Notes: generated by a model not told the origin, from the sequence alone. Shown: positions 42,398-52,735, counted from the first letter of the stretch. The stretch: DNA of 64,000 nt from JASHPR01 sp963749145 (GCA_963749145.1 CAVVLN010000002.1:248001-312000); one strand, 5' to 3'. Translations and numbers: made by a program.

Positions 42398-42830
42398 TAG
42401 GATTCTACTCCGAAAGGTTAGACCACAAATGAGTGGTTCCGGAAGCGATCATGACCGAGGGTACTTGTCGCTTTTAGCATCAGACTCAGCCAAAGAGACT
42501 TTGCGCACGGTCGAGCGCGCGCCAGCGTGCAGTCGCCGACCACCTATTCCCGGCCGTCACCTCTGTCGCCTTCCTTGGACGTATCTGGACGTACATCTAA
42601 AGCGCGCCTAGTGGATAGAGCAGGAATCACGTCCTGGAGATATATGACAAAGTCTCTCAACATGCGAATATGGGCGTCTCATCGAAAGCGATCTGCTGTT
42701 AAGGCTAGATCACTAGCCGGTTCTTAGACAAAATGACCACATTCGTATCCCAGTGCCTGGCCAGCGACGGTTCGCCTGGTCCTGGTCCTGACTCCCCGAG
42801 CGATGTGCCTTGACTGCCCCTCCTCGTAAT
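42398..42830. other. 430-bp gap, lower GC
   Basis: The gap holds the hddA promoter side. Codon-like structure is absent on both strands, and GC content drops toward the FkbM gene. I could not identify a gene, terminator or repeat. Confidence 0.5.
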
Positions 42831-43733
42831 CTAAGTGCCATTGCTTATAAGTGGACTTATCCGCGATAGCATCGTTCGTGAGATCGCCAGTATATTCGTA
42901 AATTCCTCTGGTAGTTCATGTACTGATCTCAGCGCCAGATGAACTCTGCCCGTTACACGATTGCGCATTGCGCGAATCTCGAAGAGGCAGTATCCGCATT
43001 CCTTGAGGTGCTCGAAAGGGCTCTCGGACGCGCTGTCCAGCAAGTGTGGCGCGTATTCAAAAATTACTGAGGGAGAATGCTCATCGATCACTCGTGATGC
43101 ACCTCTGATAACAGGCATCTCGTAACCTTCAACGTCGATCTTCATTAGATTCACAGGAGAGTCAGCTATATCGTCGATGGCTACCGTGTCAACCATTACG
43201 CTTGACCCTGTCAAAGTCGAATGAGGGATTACACTCCCACTAAGTTTCCTCGTGTCCAGGTCACCGGGCCGATGCAGGACCACGCTGTCCCCACTCCGAT
43301 CGGAGGCAGCAGCCTGAATTAACCTTAGATTTCCCAAACAGTTCAGGGCGATGTTCTTGCGAGTTCGGTTCGCCAGCTCTTCGTCGGCTTCAATAGCGAT
43401 TACGTTCCCCCTTGTGCCGACCAATTTGGCGAGGCGGATTGCGTGAATCCCAACATTTGCGCCCACGTCTATACAATTATCGCCTGGCCGGACTAGGTAT
43501 TCAAACAGCTCAGCGATATGACCCTCAAAGGCGCCGAAGACCCACACATACCACTCTAGGAAGCTGGATAGGTCGACTTCGAAGTCATCGCCGAACCTGT
43601 TCGTCGATCGTTTAATTGATTTCCCAGGTTGACAGGTTAACTTGTCATATGACCTATTTAGTAGCCTAGCGAAGCCGCGAAGTGCTACGCGTTGGCCAAG
43701 AGCGGGCGCTAGGGGGGCCGTGGCGAGGCGCAT
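42831..43733 (-). CDS. FkbM-family methyltransferase
   Basis: The 300-residue protein starts at ATG 43733. The SAM-binding core is DNCIDVGANVGIHAIRLAKL, then VIAIEADEELANRTRKNI, and the FkbM-specific LMKIDVEGYEMPVIRGASRV. FkbM enzymes O-methylate sugars or polyketides and are frequent in glycan clusters. The GC content is visibly lower than in flanking genes, with AT-rich third positions, a sign of recent acquisition. A basic N-terminal 50 residues precedes the fold. It is oriented like the heptose operon but separated by 430 bp. Confidence 0.9.
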   Translation of the reverse strand: MRLATAPLAPALGQRVALRGFARLLNRSYDKLTCQPGKSIKRSTNRFGDDFEVDLSSFLEWYVWVFGAFEGHIAELFEYLVRPGDNCIDVGANVGIHAIRLAKLVGTRGNVIAIEADEELANRTRKNIALNCLGNLRLIQAAASDRSGDSVVLHRPGDLDTRKLSGSVIPHSTLTGSSVMVDTVAIDDIADSPVNLMKIDVEGYEMPVIRGASRVIDEHSPSVIFEYAPHLLDSASESPFEHLKECGYCLFEIRAMRNRVTGRVHLALRSVHELPEEFTNILAISRTMLSRISPLISNGT

Positions 43734-44026
43734 GCCTCGTACGGTACTCGCCCTAGACTCAATCCACCGCGTAAATGCGGATGATCGTTTCCGGAGCTTG
43801 CTGAAATATGGTCCTGATCTTGACCGAGGCTAACTGGTTAGGCCGGATGTGCGGTGAGCTCCAGACGGATTCGTAGAGTCTCATCCATTCCTGCTTGTGG
43901 CGCCAGCTTTCGGGGCAAACGCAGGTAATGCGGCCGCAGGCGATGCGGTAAGCGATCGCGTATCCAGCCCACCCAAGCCAGTGTACTCAGTGAGAGATTT
44001 CGTATTCACCCACGAGGCTGTTCGGT

Positions 44027-44265
44027 GTGGCGAGCCCGAAGCTTGGGTCACTGATGCTGAGCGGCCAGGAGCGGCAGGTCCTGCAGGGATGGGTGCGGCG
44101 GCGCAAGACGTCGCTGGCGCTGCGCTCGCGGATCGCGCTGGCCTGCGCCAACAGTGGTGGCCCGGTCGCGGCGGTGGCCACTGGCCTGGGGTGTCGCGGG
44201 ATACGGTGCGCAAATGGCCGTCGCGGTTCCTGGCGGTCCGGCTGGAGGCAACATGCCGTGGATGA
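44027..44265 (+). mobile_element. IS630-family remnant, 5' part, frameshifted
   Basis: The sequence encodes SPKLGSLMLSGQERQVLQGW, then VRRRKTSLALRSRIALACAN. In the next frame it continues GVSRDTVRKWPSRFLAVRLE, the helix-turn-helix domain of IS630 transposases and a homologue of the relic at 5373. The shift lies near 44190. No catalytic domain follows. The 290 bp before it (43734-44026) hold at most a minus-strand shred (WRHKQEWMRLYESV) of an unknown protein. Confidence 0.65.
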
Positions 44266-44396
44266 TTGCAGCATGATTGCTGACGTTTCGTCACCATCTG
44301 AGTCTTGGTTGGCGGCCGTTCTTCTAGCTTTAGCCGCCACAGCGTACAGTCTCAAGCTAAGCTGTACACGTGCCAATCACGGATACAACGTTTGCG

Positions 44397-44534
44397 ATGA
44401 AAGGTGTACCAGGTCTTTCTCAGCCTGTGGCGTTCGGCTCGAGCTATCTCGGCGCCTCGCATGTCGCGTTTCTGGCCAGAGTTGGCTTTGACATTCTTGG
44501 CCTTGGCACCACCGCCCGGCGGATCAGTTACTGA
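44397..44534 (+). pseudogene. UDP-sugar dehydrogenase N-terminal relic 1
   Basis: The 45 residues read VAFGSSYLGASHVAFLARVG, then FDILGLGTT. This matches the first nucleotide-binding turn of UDP-glucose/GDP-mannose dehydrogenases (normally G-x-G-Y-x-G), with the second Gly changed to Ser. It stops one base before the ATG of the methyltransferase at 44536. The remaining roughly 400 residues are absent. Confidence 0.45.
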
Positions 44535-44535
44535 C

Positions 44536-45348
44536 ATGGAAGTGCATGACTTGAAGGCTGATGTCCGCAAGTTTTGGGACGCGGGGTCGTGTGGCGAGGT
44601 GTACGCGGAGGGGCTCACCATTGAGGAGCGTTTCCGCAGGCACGCGGAGGCGCGTTACCGCCTTGAGCCCTACATCCGAGGCTTCGCCCGGTTTGAAGAG
44701 GGCACAGGCCGGGATGTCCTTGAGATCGGCGTCGGCATGGGTGCCGATCATTTGGAGTGGGCAAAGAGCGGACCGAGCCGCCTGGCCGGCGTTGACCTCA
44801 CCCCTCGTGCCGTGGCCTGGACCACTCAACGGCTCGCCACCTACGGGTTCGCGTCCGAGGTAAAGGAGGCGGATGCCGAGCGCCTTCCCTTCCCTGACGA
44901 CTCGTTCGGCATAGTCTACTCTTGGGGTGTACTTCACCATGTTCCTGATACGCCTCGGGCTTTCCGTGAGGCCTACCGTGTACTTCGACCGGGTGGGACA
45001 ATCCGCGCGATGATTTACCACCGTCCATCCATCGTCGGGCTGATGCTTTGGGCCCGCTACGGGCTCGCCACAGGGCACCCGGCCCGTAGCCTTACCGATA
45101 TCTACGCCCGCCACCTGGAGTCCAACGGAACCAAGGGTTACACTGTTGCTGAGGCCCGGCGTCTGGTTACACCATTCGGCGCCAGCGAGATTCGCAGTGC
45201 GGTTAGCTTCGGCGACCTGCTTCAGGGCGAGGTAGGCCAGCAGCACTCCAGCCGTGGACTCACGATCGCCAAGCGGCTCTGGCCTCGACCGCTGATCCGC
45301 CGGTTGTCGGCGCTCGGGTTGTACCTCCTGATCGAGGCCAAGAAATAG
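44536..45348 (+). CDS. class I SAM-dependent methyltransferase
   Basis: ATG 44536 gives 270 residues. The start region KADVRKFWDAGSCGEVYAEG is typical of a sugar-cluster methyltransferase family. Motif I is DVLEIGVGMGADHLEWAKSG, then LAGVDLTPRAV, FGIVYSWGVLHHVPDTPRAF, YRVLRPGGTIRAMIYHRPS. The C-terminal part (SLTDIYARHLESNGTKGYTV) is also family-typical. It sits directly behind a dehydrogenase relic and has no intact partner in an operon. The substrate is probably a glycan or a polyprenyl-linked sugar. Confidence 0.9.
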   Translation: MEVHDLKADVRKFWDAGSCGEVYAEGLTIEERFRRHAEARYRLEPYIRGFARFEEGTGRDVLEIGVGMGADHLEWAKSGPSRLAGVDLTPRAVAWTTQRLATYGFASEVKEADAERLPFPDDSFGIVYSWGVLHHVPDTPRAFREAYRVLRPGGTIRAMIYHRPSIVGLMLWARYGLATGHPARSLTDIYARHLESNGTKGYTVAEARRLVTPFGASEIRSAVSFGDLLQGEVGQQHSSRGLTIAKRLWPRPLIRRLSALGLYLLIEAKK

Positions 45349-45464
45349 TGCCCAGATTGTGCGTCTCTAATACGGCCGCGGTGGCGCCGTGAGCGCGGCG
45401 AGCCAGGTCGGCCGCGTAAACATTCATCCCGCTTGCGCTGGGTGACGCTCGCTGGTTGTGATCA

Positions 45465-47096
45465 GGTGGGCGCCGGAAGCGGAGGCCGCCACGGCGCCCC
45501 GGTCATGGCGCTGCGCAGGACGTCCATGACGTTTTGGCCGTGCTTGCGGGCGGTGTCGATGTAGCTGCGGATGTCGAGGCGGTCCTGGGTGGTGTCCTCG
45601 CTGGTGAGCCGCCCGGAGATCTTCTGCTGGGTCTTGGCGGGGCGGACGGCGCGCTCGCTGATGTTATTCGATCCCGCTGTCGACTACGCGTGATGCGGGT
45701 GCTGAGAAGCATCGGGTCCGTCAACTTAACGGACGGACGGGCCGGCTTCACCCTGCTGCGCCACCGCATCCTCCTCGGATTACGTCACATACTGTCACCA
45801 CCGAAAGTGCGACAGAGCCGTTAAAATTACAGTCCCGCGCCAGATCGTTGGTCGGCCAGATCCTGGTGTCGCGGGTGAACCGCAGGACGTCATCTTGGTG
45901 GCTGGAGCAGAATTCCAGCAGGTCCCGGCCGGGGTGCTGGGCGGTGGAGGATTTGGGGCCGGAGACGCGGGGCACGTCAGAGAGCCCGGCCAGCACGGCG
46001 TGGCGGAACTCGTGGATGAGCGGGCCGGCAATGTGCGGGGGGATTTCGGCTGGCCGTCGTCACGGGCAGCGCGCCAGGCGCAGATCAGGGCGCGCAGCGC
46101 TCGCTGCGCTTGCACCGGCCAGATGGCGTTCGGGTAGCACTCGGCCGCGTCCTCATAGTCCCTGATCAAGTGGGCCAGACAGGCCTGATTTCCGGCAATG
46201 TGCTCCCAGCCGTGGTGGAAGTAGTTCGCATACCGGTCAGAGACCACGATGCCGGTGAACGCGGGCAGGACCCCGAACTCGCGGAAGGATTCCAGGGTGC
46301 GCCGTCCCAGGAAGAACACCGAATGCCGCTCGGTGACGGCGGCCAGCACGTACTTCTTGGTCCCGGCGGGCCCGCACCGCAGCGTGGTCTCATCGAATCC
46401 GGCCACATGGGCGGCGGTGATCAGCGTCTTGATCAGTTTGACCACATCCGCGATCACGGCGGCTGCCCTGGCCAGGCAGGAGTGGACGAAGCCCACCGAG
46501 ACCCGGGCGCCGGTGACGTCGGCGATCAGCTGGACGCATCGCCCGGCGGGCACGTGCTGGAACACCGTGAGATACACCGCCAGGGCGCGGGTCGGGCCGG
46601 TGCTCACCGCCGATCCGCCTGCCCCTTCCGGGCAGGCCGCCGCATGCAACTCGCCGCACCGGCAGCGGGCCTGGTGAAGGTCATGCTGGACGCGGCGTGC
46701 TGTCATCAGCGGCACCTCCAGCTGCTGGAACGACCGGACGACACCCAGGTCCGCCGCGCCGGCCAGGTCCGCCCCGCACCCGCACGCGCCAGCAGGGCGG
46801 TGATCGATCACCTCATCGGGTTCCGCCCACGCCATCGACGCGCCCGGCGCCCCCGGTTGCTTCCCGCGTCCGCGCTTGCTGCCCCCGCCGCGCCGCTCCC
46901 GCTTGGGCGGCACCCTTCCCGGCAGGTCATCGGCCGACGGCGGCATCGAGCAGTTGCCGCTGTTACGGCCCAGCCGGCGCCTCAGCTCCGCGACCTCGGC
47001 CCGTAGCTCCCCGACCGACCGCGCTAGCTCACCGATCAGCTCATCCCGCGCCGCGCATGAGTCGCACCCAGCAGCAGGCGGCGGCAGGCCGGTCAC
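45465..47096 (-). mobile_element. IS66-family transposase, broken and interrupted
   Basis: From the ATG at 47096 the frame shows the IS66 N-terminus (LRAEVAELRRRLGRNSGNCS then MPPSADDLP), the Cys-rich zinc segment and the DDE start (HVAGFDETTLRCGPAGTKKY, VVSDRYANYFHH). The frame shifts near 46020. The true continuation is VLAGLSDVPRVSGPKSSTAQ and RIWPTNDLARD. An ISL3 fragment interrupts the gene. The end is recovered at 45665-45465 (RAVRPAKTQQKISGRLTSED, then GQNVMDVLRSAM). It is inactive. No TnpB or terminal repeats were recognised. Confidence 0.8.
45666..45819 (+). mobile_element. ISL3-family fragment nested in IS66
   Basis: On the plus strand it encodes GRAGFTLLRHRILLG, the characteristic ISL3 transposase C-terminus. 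It ends at 45819 with CCGAAAGTGCGACAGAGCC, the likely right terminal repeat. About 155 bp of the element remain, within the IS66 reading frame. Confidence 0.6.
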
Positions 47097-47244
47097 AGGC
47101 CACCATGATCAGGACATCCAGCAGTGATCAAGCCGACACGCTGAGCCGATTCCAGAAGATCCCCGCACCGACGCCGGCGGACCGTGGAACCGGCCCAGTG
47201 GCGGGAGACACCAGCCTGGCCGGCGGGGCTGATACGAATAGGGC

Positions 47245-47937
47245 ATGACTGCCCGGCTGCTGCTCGTTCATAGCCCGCTGGTCGGGTGCGCAACCTGGGA
47301 TCTGGTCGCGGCTGACCTGGCCGGGCGTGGCTACCAGGTGGGCATCCCCGACCTTACCGGCACTATTACCGCAGGGCCGCCGTATTGCCTGCGCCAGGCC
47401 CAGGTGATAACCCGCAGCGCATCCGGCCGGCCCGCGATCCTCATCGGTCATAGCGGGGCCGGGCCGCTGCTGGCCGCGGCGGGCGCCATCATCGGTCAGG
47501 TCCGGGGTTACATCTTCGTCGACGCTGGCCTGCCGACGCCGGGGCAGACCTGGATGGAAACCGTGCCGGCCGATCTGGCGGCCCAACTGCGGGAGATGGC
47601 TGATGCCCGGGGCTGGCTGCCGCCCTGGCCGCAATGGTGGGGCGATGAGGCCCTGGCCGAGCTCATTCCCGATCCAGATACCCGCCAGCACTTCGCGGCT
47701 GGCTGCCCCCGGCTGCCGCTGGCCATGTTCGAGGAAATCCACCCGCCCGCCCCGCAGTGGCCCGATGCCCCCGCCGGTTACCTGCAGCTGAGCGAGGCAT
47801 ACCAGGACCAGGCGGCCAACGCGCGGGAACTTGGCTGGCCCGTGACAGAACAGATGAGCCACCACCTCGCGCTGCTGACACAGCCCGGCCAGGTCGCCGA
47901 ATCGCTGCGCGGACTGATCGGCCAGCTTCGCCAGTAG
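47245..47937 (+). CDS. alpha/beta hydrolase
   Basis: The 230-residue protein starts at ATG 47245. The nucleophile elbow is AILIGHSGAGPLL (Ser in GHSGAG). The oxyanion region is LLLVHSPLVGCATWDLVAAD. MSHHLALLTQPGQVAESL at the end supplies the catalytic His. The acid is probably in FVDAGLPTPG or further on. It resembles small soluble esterases/lactonases of the MhpC type. GC content is like the chromosome, unlike neighbouring sugar genes. It is isolated between IS66 and asnB; its role in the island is unknown. Confidence 0.9.
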   Translation: MTARLLLVHSPLVGCATWDLVAADLAGRGYQVGIPDLTGTITAGPPYCLRQAQVITRSASGRPAILIGHSGAGPLLAAAGAIIGQVRGYIFVDAGLPTPGQTWMETVPADLAAQLREMADARGWLPPWPQWWGDEALAELIPDPDTRQHFAAGCPRLPLAMFEEIHPPAPQWPDAPAGYLQLSEAYQDQAANARELGWPVTEQMSHHLALLTQPGQVAESLRGLIGQLRQ

Positions 47938-48400
47938 CGGGCTACCCGAAGTAAAAGCCAGGGTATAAGCGCAGGCACCACGAAACGGACCTGGCCGCCA
48001 GTCACCCAGAGCCAGCAAAGGACTCAGCGCAGCGACCAGGGAGCCCGTCCGCTCACTGGTAATGAGCGCCATGCCATCTTCGTGACCGCCAGCAGGGGGA
48101 AACCCGATAGCCACCCACACTCGAAGCCGTCACGCAGAGCGCGCGACGTGAATACTTACGTCGGCCGCCTAGCGAGCCTTGGTCGCTAACGACGCTCGCT
48201 AGGGGACGGAGTTCTTCGAAGATCTGTTGGCTGCGCGAGTGACTTCCACGCTTGAAGCCGATCTGCCCCAGTCGATTCTGGACACCGATAAATCGTCCGA
48301 GCCAATACCAGCAGACGCCTACCGGGATCATCTCGAAGGCTGCAAGGCGTCAGCAGTTGGGCAAGCTGGTGCAAGCGGAGATCGATCGAAGGACTGGCGT
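47938..48400. other. 460-bp gap with terminator-like hairpin
   Basis: The only feature is a perfect 10-bp inverted repeat, CCTAGCGAGC (48168) and GCTCGCTAGG (48194), with a 16-bp loop. It lies 200 bp beyond the asnB-type stop codon. It lacks a T-tract. No gene was found. Confidence 0.5.
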
Positions 48401-50215
48401 TCAATCCTGCTCTGCCGGATGCATTGCAGAATGGCAACTGGCTGATACCGCGCCATGCTGCTCAAGGATGGAAGTGGCCAGTGCGAAGTACCGCCCCTGG
48501 CGGAAGCCCCTGCTGCCCGGTGTCAGTCCTGGTGCCACATGTTGGGCTGGGGCAGCAAAGCCACGCTTTGCCCGCCACGCCACCTGTGGCGAGACGACGC
48601 GTGCCACGAGTTCCTTGGGAAGCCACTTTGCGCGCTGTCTTCGTATGAGTACGGAGTCGGGGAGCGTCAGTGACCAGCGCACCAGCTCGAGATCCAGCCA
48701 GGGAACCCGAACTTCGACGCCGTGTTCCATCGATGCCCGGTCGTTGTAGGCGAGGCCGAGACCGGGCAGGTATACCGCCAAGTCCAGCGCCATCGCCTTA
48801 CGGAGGAAAGACGCGCCTGCCGGCAGCACGTCGAACACGGCGCGGTGTCGCTGCCAGACGGTATCGTTGCTCACCTCCGCCTCGCTGCAGCCAAGCACCC
48901 TTGCCCGGTCAACCGCAGTACTGTAGGTACACAGTTGCATGTACGCAGAGAAGGGGTCACGCTCCGATGCTGCACGGGCGATCCTCGTCATATACTCGGT
49001 ACGGAGCCCTCTGCCGCGGCGTGAGATCGCCTGTTCCGTCGCCTTGCCCACTACGCCGAGGCGGAGCTGCCGCAGGAACGGGGCAACGCGGTGGCGCGCA
49101 TAGCCTGCGAACAGCTCGTCGCCGCCCTGGCCGGACAAGAGCACCTTAAAACCGTCGCCTGACGCACAGTGCGAGATGGTCCGGGCGAGATCGTGCGCCG
49201 GGTCGGCAAATAGGTCGCCAGCGCGGGGCAGGCCATCAGAAGCTTGCTCCCCCGCCACATACGTCACCGGCGTGTCGAGTAGGTCGCTTAGGGCCCGCAC
49301 CGTCGCCGCATCCTCCGACAGCCGCTCGTCGCCGGTGGTTCCGGCCCATTCGATCGTATAGGCGCGCTCAACACCCCCACCTGCAGCCCACCAGATGAGG
49401 CTGCTGTCCACGCCGCCGGATGCCATGAGTGCGATCGGGACGTCGCTAAGCAGTTGGCGATGCACCGCATCAACGAACCGGCAGTGCAATTCCTCTACCG
49501 CGTGCTCAGGGCGAATTGCTGGTGGCGATTCGATGGGATGCAGTGGCTTGCAATAGCGCGAGACTGTCGAGCCGCCCAGCGTCCACCGGAGCACAGTTCC
49601 CGGTTCGATGCTGCGCACTCCAGAATATGGGGTACGCGGATCTGGAATCCAGAGAAACGACAGGAACTGCGCTAAGGCGACCAGATCGGCGCTGCCAGTC
49701 GGAGCCCCCATGGCGAGCAGCGCACGCAGCTCGGAGGCGAACCACAACTTACCACCGGCCTCAGCGCAAACGAGGGGCTTCACGCCAAGCGGATCACGCG
49801 CCAGGAACAGTTCTCCAGTCACTGAGTCAAGTACGGCTACGGCGAAGATACCGTTGAGGCGCGCGAGGGTGGAAGGTCCTTCCGTTTCCCACATATGGAG
49901 AATGACCTCACCGTCCATTGATGAGCGGAATCGGTGACCGGCGCGCTCGCATTCGCGCCGGAGCGCGGGGGAGTTGTAAATCTCGCCATTGAACACCATC
50001 GTGAACCGGCCGTCTTCGTTGCTCATCGGCTGATGGCCGGCGTTGGACAGGTCGACGATCGCCAGCCGCGCGAACGCGAAATCGGCGACTACGTTACCTG
50101 TCGTGCAGTGCTCAGTACGCTGTGCGTCAGGGCCGCGATGCCGGAGCGCGTCCAGCACGTTGTCGCCAAGGGCCTCAACCGCCCGACCTCCAACGTGTCC
50201 CGCGAAGCCACACAT
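48401..50215 (-). CDS. asnB: asparagine synthase-like glutamine amidotransferase
   Basis: The N-terminal nucleophile requires Cys at position 2, so ATG 50215 (MCGFAGHVGG) is the correct start; codons upstream are open but would block it. Of 604 residues, 1-190 form the class II glutaminase (RHRGPDAQ, FNGEIYNS). The synthetase domain has the ATP loop SGGVDSSLIWW and GQGGDELFAGYARH. Enzymes of this branch amidate sugar uronic acids or other acids in glycan clusters, as well as aspartate. Context favours a surface polysaccharide amide. Confidence 0.9.
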   Translation of the reverse strand: MCGFAGHVGGRAVEALGDNVLDALRHRGPDAQRTEHCTTGNVVADFAFARLAIVDLSNAGHQPMSNEDGRFTMVFNGEIYNSPALRRECERAGHRFRSSMDGEVILHMWETEGPSTLARLNGIFAVAVLDSVTGELFLARDPLGVKPLVCAEAGGKLWFASELRALLAMGAPTGSADLVALAQFLSFLWIPDPRTPYSGVRSIEPGTVLRWTLGGSTVSRYCKPLHPIESPPAIRPEHAVEELHCRFVDAVHRQLLSDVPIALMASGGVDSSLIWWAAGGGVERAYTIEWAGTTGDERLSEDAATVRALSDLLDTPVTYVAGEQASDGLPRAGDLFADPAHDLARTISHCASGDGFKVLLSGQGGDELFAGYARHRVAPFLRQLRLGVVGKATEQAISRRGRGLRTEYMTRIARAASERDPFSAYMQLCTYSTAVDRARVLGCSEAEVSNDTVWQRHRAVFDVLPAGASFLRKAMALDLAVYLPGLGLAYNDRASMEHGVEVRVPWLDLELVRWSLTLPDSVLIRRQRAKWLPKELVARVVSPQVAWRAKRGFAAPAQHVAPGLTPGSRGFRQGRYFALATSILEQHGAVSASCHSAMHPAEQD

Positions 50216-50565
50216 TTCCATGCCCCCCATCACCGGTATGCCGACGCTACTCTAGGTATCCCCATGATCACATCCAGTCTTCTACGAACTCATGAACATT
50301 AGCGGGACCCGACGGCGACGGGGCAACTTGGCCGGGAATCACACTGCAGGTCAGAGTTCCTTTTCGGGGCTCCATGATCCTCTGGACCGCCAGGTCGCAG
50401 CTAGCGCTCGCCCGGAGGCAGCGAAGGTGCCTTCATCGCGAGCGGCACAGCACGTCCGGTGTTGGCGGCGTGGCGGTTCCCCGCCAATGCCCGACGCGGT
50501 ACGAGGGGGACTGTCAAATTTCCGGTTACCTGCGGTGACGTCTCGGTGACGCGTAGCATCTCCGC
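50216..50565. other. 350-bp divergent gap
   Basis: The space lies between the divergent asnB-type gene and the polymerase gene and should carry both promoters. I could not pick a -10/-35 pair with confidence and see no coding sequence. Confidence 0.4.
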
Positions 50566-52179
50566 ATGACTGCGGACCGCGTGTTAACCAGGGGACTGAC
50601 CGCAGCCGTCCTGGCCGTCGGCGCCATCATCCTCGCCGCGGTGGCGCTATCCGCCCCGATTCCCGGCGCGGCGGCGGCATGGGGTGCCGTGGCGCTCGCC
50701 GCCTGGTGCGCCGCACTCCTGGTGACATGCAGCGCGGTAGCGGGCCGCGAAGGCCTGGGCCTCGCGCAGTGGAAGCTCGGCTCGTGGTTTCTGCTGTGGT
50801 ACGCGGTCGCTGACGGGCTTGCCAGCGCCGCGCCCCGCGACGGCCTCGCCGCAATGATCACGCCATCCAGCGTCGTCCGTGCCGAGTGGCTCACCGCCGC
50901 GGCCGTGACTGCCTGGGCCGCCGCGTACGCCGCCGGTCTGCGCAAACTGCCGGCGGCTGCAGGGGCGCGGTTCCTGCGGCACCTCGCCTGCCGACGGCCC
51001 GGTACTGTCCGCGGGCCGCTCACCCCGTGGCTGCTGTACGCTGCGGGAACCGTCGCCCGCTTCGCCGGCTACGCGCTGACCGGGCACCTCGGCTACATCG
51101 GCAACCCGGCCGTCGGCACCGTCGGCTGGTACCAGCAGCCGCTCGCGGACGCCGCCATGGCCTGCCCGCTCGCCGTCCTCGTGGCGGCACTGCGGGCATT
51201 CCGCCAGCGGGCACCCAAGGCGAAGGCCGCGCTCGCCGTCCTACTCCCCGCCGAGGTCGCGGCGTCCGCGTTCATGGGCGGCAAGGAACAGGTCCTTACC
51301 GCGCTCGCCGCCGCGGCCATCGGCGCCGCCTCGGCCGGGCGCAGGGTTCCGGTGAAACTCGTCCTTCCCGCGGCGGCGTTCTTCCTGCTGATCGTCATCC
51401 CGTTCACCGCCGCCTACCGCGGCGCGCTGCGCGGCGGCCCCGCCGACCTCAGCGCCGGGCAGGCCGCCGCGGCCGCGCCCGCCTTCGGGCGCTCCGCGGT
51501 CGCCGCTGCGTCCCCGGACATCCTCCCGGAGTCCGCCGCTTACCTCGGGCAGCGCCTCCAGGACATTGACGGCGCCGCGATCATCGTCCAGGAAACCCCG
51601 GCCCAGGTGCCATACGCTTTTGCCGCGCAGCTTCCCCTGGGCCTCGCCGGGGAGGTGATCCCCCGCGCGTTGTGGCCCGGCAAGCCGGTCACAGACCCCT
51701 TCCAGGTCACGCAGGACTACTACGGCAGCAGCTTGGCGACCGCCTCGGCCGTAACACCGCAGGGTGACCTGTGGCGGTACGGCGGCTGGGTGCCGGTCAT
51801 CGCGGGCATGGCCTTCCTCGGGTGCCTGATGCGCGCCGCCGATGATGTGCTGGACGTGCGCGCGTACCCGCAGGCCGCGCTGCTGCTCCTGCTGCTGTGG
51901 CCGTTGCTGGGCGTCCCCGAGCGCGGCTTCACGACCATGCTGGCGACGCTGCCCGGCCTCATCGTCACCTGGCTCGCGGTCACGGCCGCGGTGTTCCGCA
52001 ATCCGGCGGGGGCAGCGGCAGTATCACCGCGCGCGTTCAGCGCCGCCGACCCGCCTACCAGCGTGACCTGCTCCGTGGGCGCGGAGGCAAACGGCGGAGC
52101 GGCGGTCACCGGCACCAGCGCCACCGCCGACAATCCGGGAAGCAAGGGAAATGGCACCACATTCGGTGCTTACTGCTGA
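50566..52179 (+). CDS. O-antigen polymerase-like (Wzy) membrane protein
   Basis: The 537-residue protein has about ten hydrophobic segments. A large outer loop (residues 290-390) contains QRLQDIDGAAIIVQETPAQV and PYAFAAQLPLGLAGEVIPRA. This loop, with the Pro-Arg-x-Leu-Trp-Pro-x-K element, is found in Wzy-type O-antigen/exopolysaccharide polymerases. There is no sequence motif for other transporters. The Ser/Thr/Ala-rich C-terminus is probably cytoplasmic. A Wzx-like flippase 2.5 kb downstream supports a Wzx/Wzy pathway. Confidence 0.85.
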   Translation: MTADRVLTRGLTAAVLAVGAIILAAVALSAPIPGAAAAWGAVALAAWCAALLVTCSAVAGREGLGLAQWKLGSWFLLWYAVADGLASAAPRDGLAAMITPSSVVRAEWLTAAAVTAWAAAYAAGLRKLPAAAGARFLRHLACRRPGTVRGPLTPWLLYAAGTVARFAGYALTGHLGYIGNPAVGTVGWYQQPLADAAMACPLAVLVAALRAFRQRAPKAKAALAVLLPAEVAASAFMGGKEQVLTALAAAAIGAASAGRRVPVKLVLPAAAFFLLIVIPFTAAYRGALRGGPADLSAGQAAAAAPAFGRSAVAAASPDILPESAAYLGQRLQDIDGAAIIVQETPAQVPYAFAAQLPLGLAGEVIPRALWPGKPVTDPFQVTQDYYGSSLATASAVTPQGDLWRYGGWVPVIAGMAFLGCLMRAADDVLDVRAYPQAALLLLLLWPLLGVPERGFTTMLATLPGLIVTWLAVTAAVFRNPAGAAAVSPRAFSAADPPTSVTCSVGAEANGGAAVTGTSATADNPGSKGNGTTFGAYC

Positions 52180-52419
52180 GCACGGCACGGCAACGTGGGC
52201 CGGCCGACATCATGTCCGGCGGCACCGCGGGTGTCGGCAGATCGGAACCAGTCCCGGCGGCACCAGGAGGTCATCGCCTCCCCGGTCGTCGGCCCGGCGT
52301 GTTGTGAGGCATACGCTTCATAGAGGCGGTTCCTGAATGTGCGCGATCCGGCTACTGTCGTCATCCCGCGGATGCCACTCGCCATCGTGAGGTCACGTCG
52401 GTGATCATAGGGGCATGGG

Positions 52420-52630
52420 CCAGCTTGTCACCCCGGCACCTGCACGAGGAATTCCTCAAGTTTCCTCAAGAAGGCCGCGAAGGCCCACTACTGGGTGCGA
52501 CTGAACATCGCTTCGACAAGTATTCCACCTATAAACACCCGACGTGCAGGACCTGGCTGACCAGTTAACCTCCAGGATCATGCTGCACTTCACGCCGACC
52601 TCCGGGTCCCTCGCGACCCGGCTGGTCCGT
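52420..52630 (+). mobile_element. IS630-family remnant, 3' part
   Basis: Frames must be joined to read RHLHEEFLKF, LKKAAKAH, then DKYSTYKHP, TWLTS and LHFTPTSGS. These are the end of the DDE domain of IS630 (in relatives D-N-Y-x-x-H-K-H-P and H-F-T-P-T-S-G-S-W). It is the same strand as the 5' relic at 44027. The surrounding 52180-52420 and 52630-52735 hold nothing else. Confidence 0.6.
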
Positions 52631-52735
52631 TCACCTGTGGCCTAGCATCCGACAGGGTACAGCTGGGGGAACCACCGCTTTCAACTTCTACGAAAGCCGG
52701 GGAAACCTCCAGGCCATCGTCTAGTCTTGAAAGCT

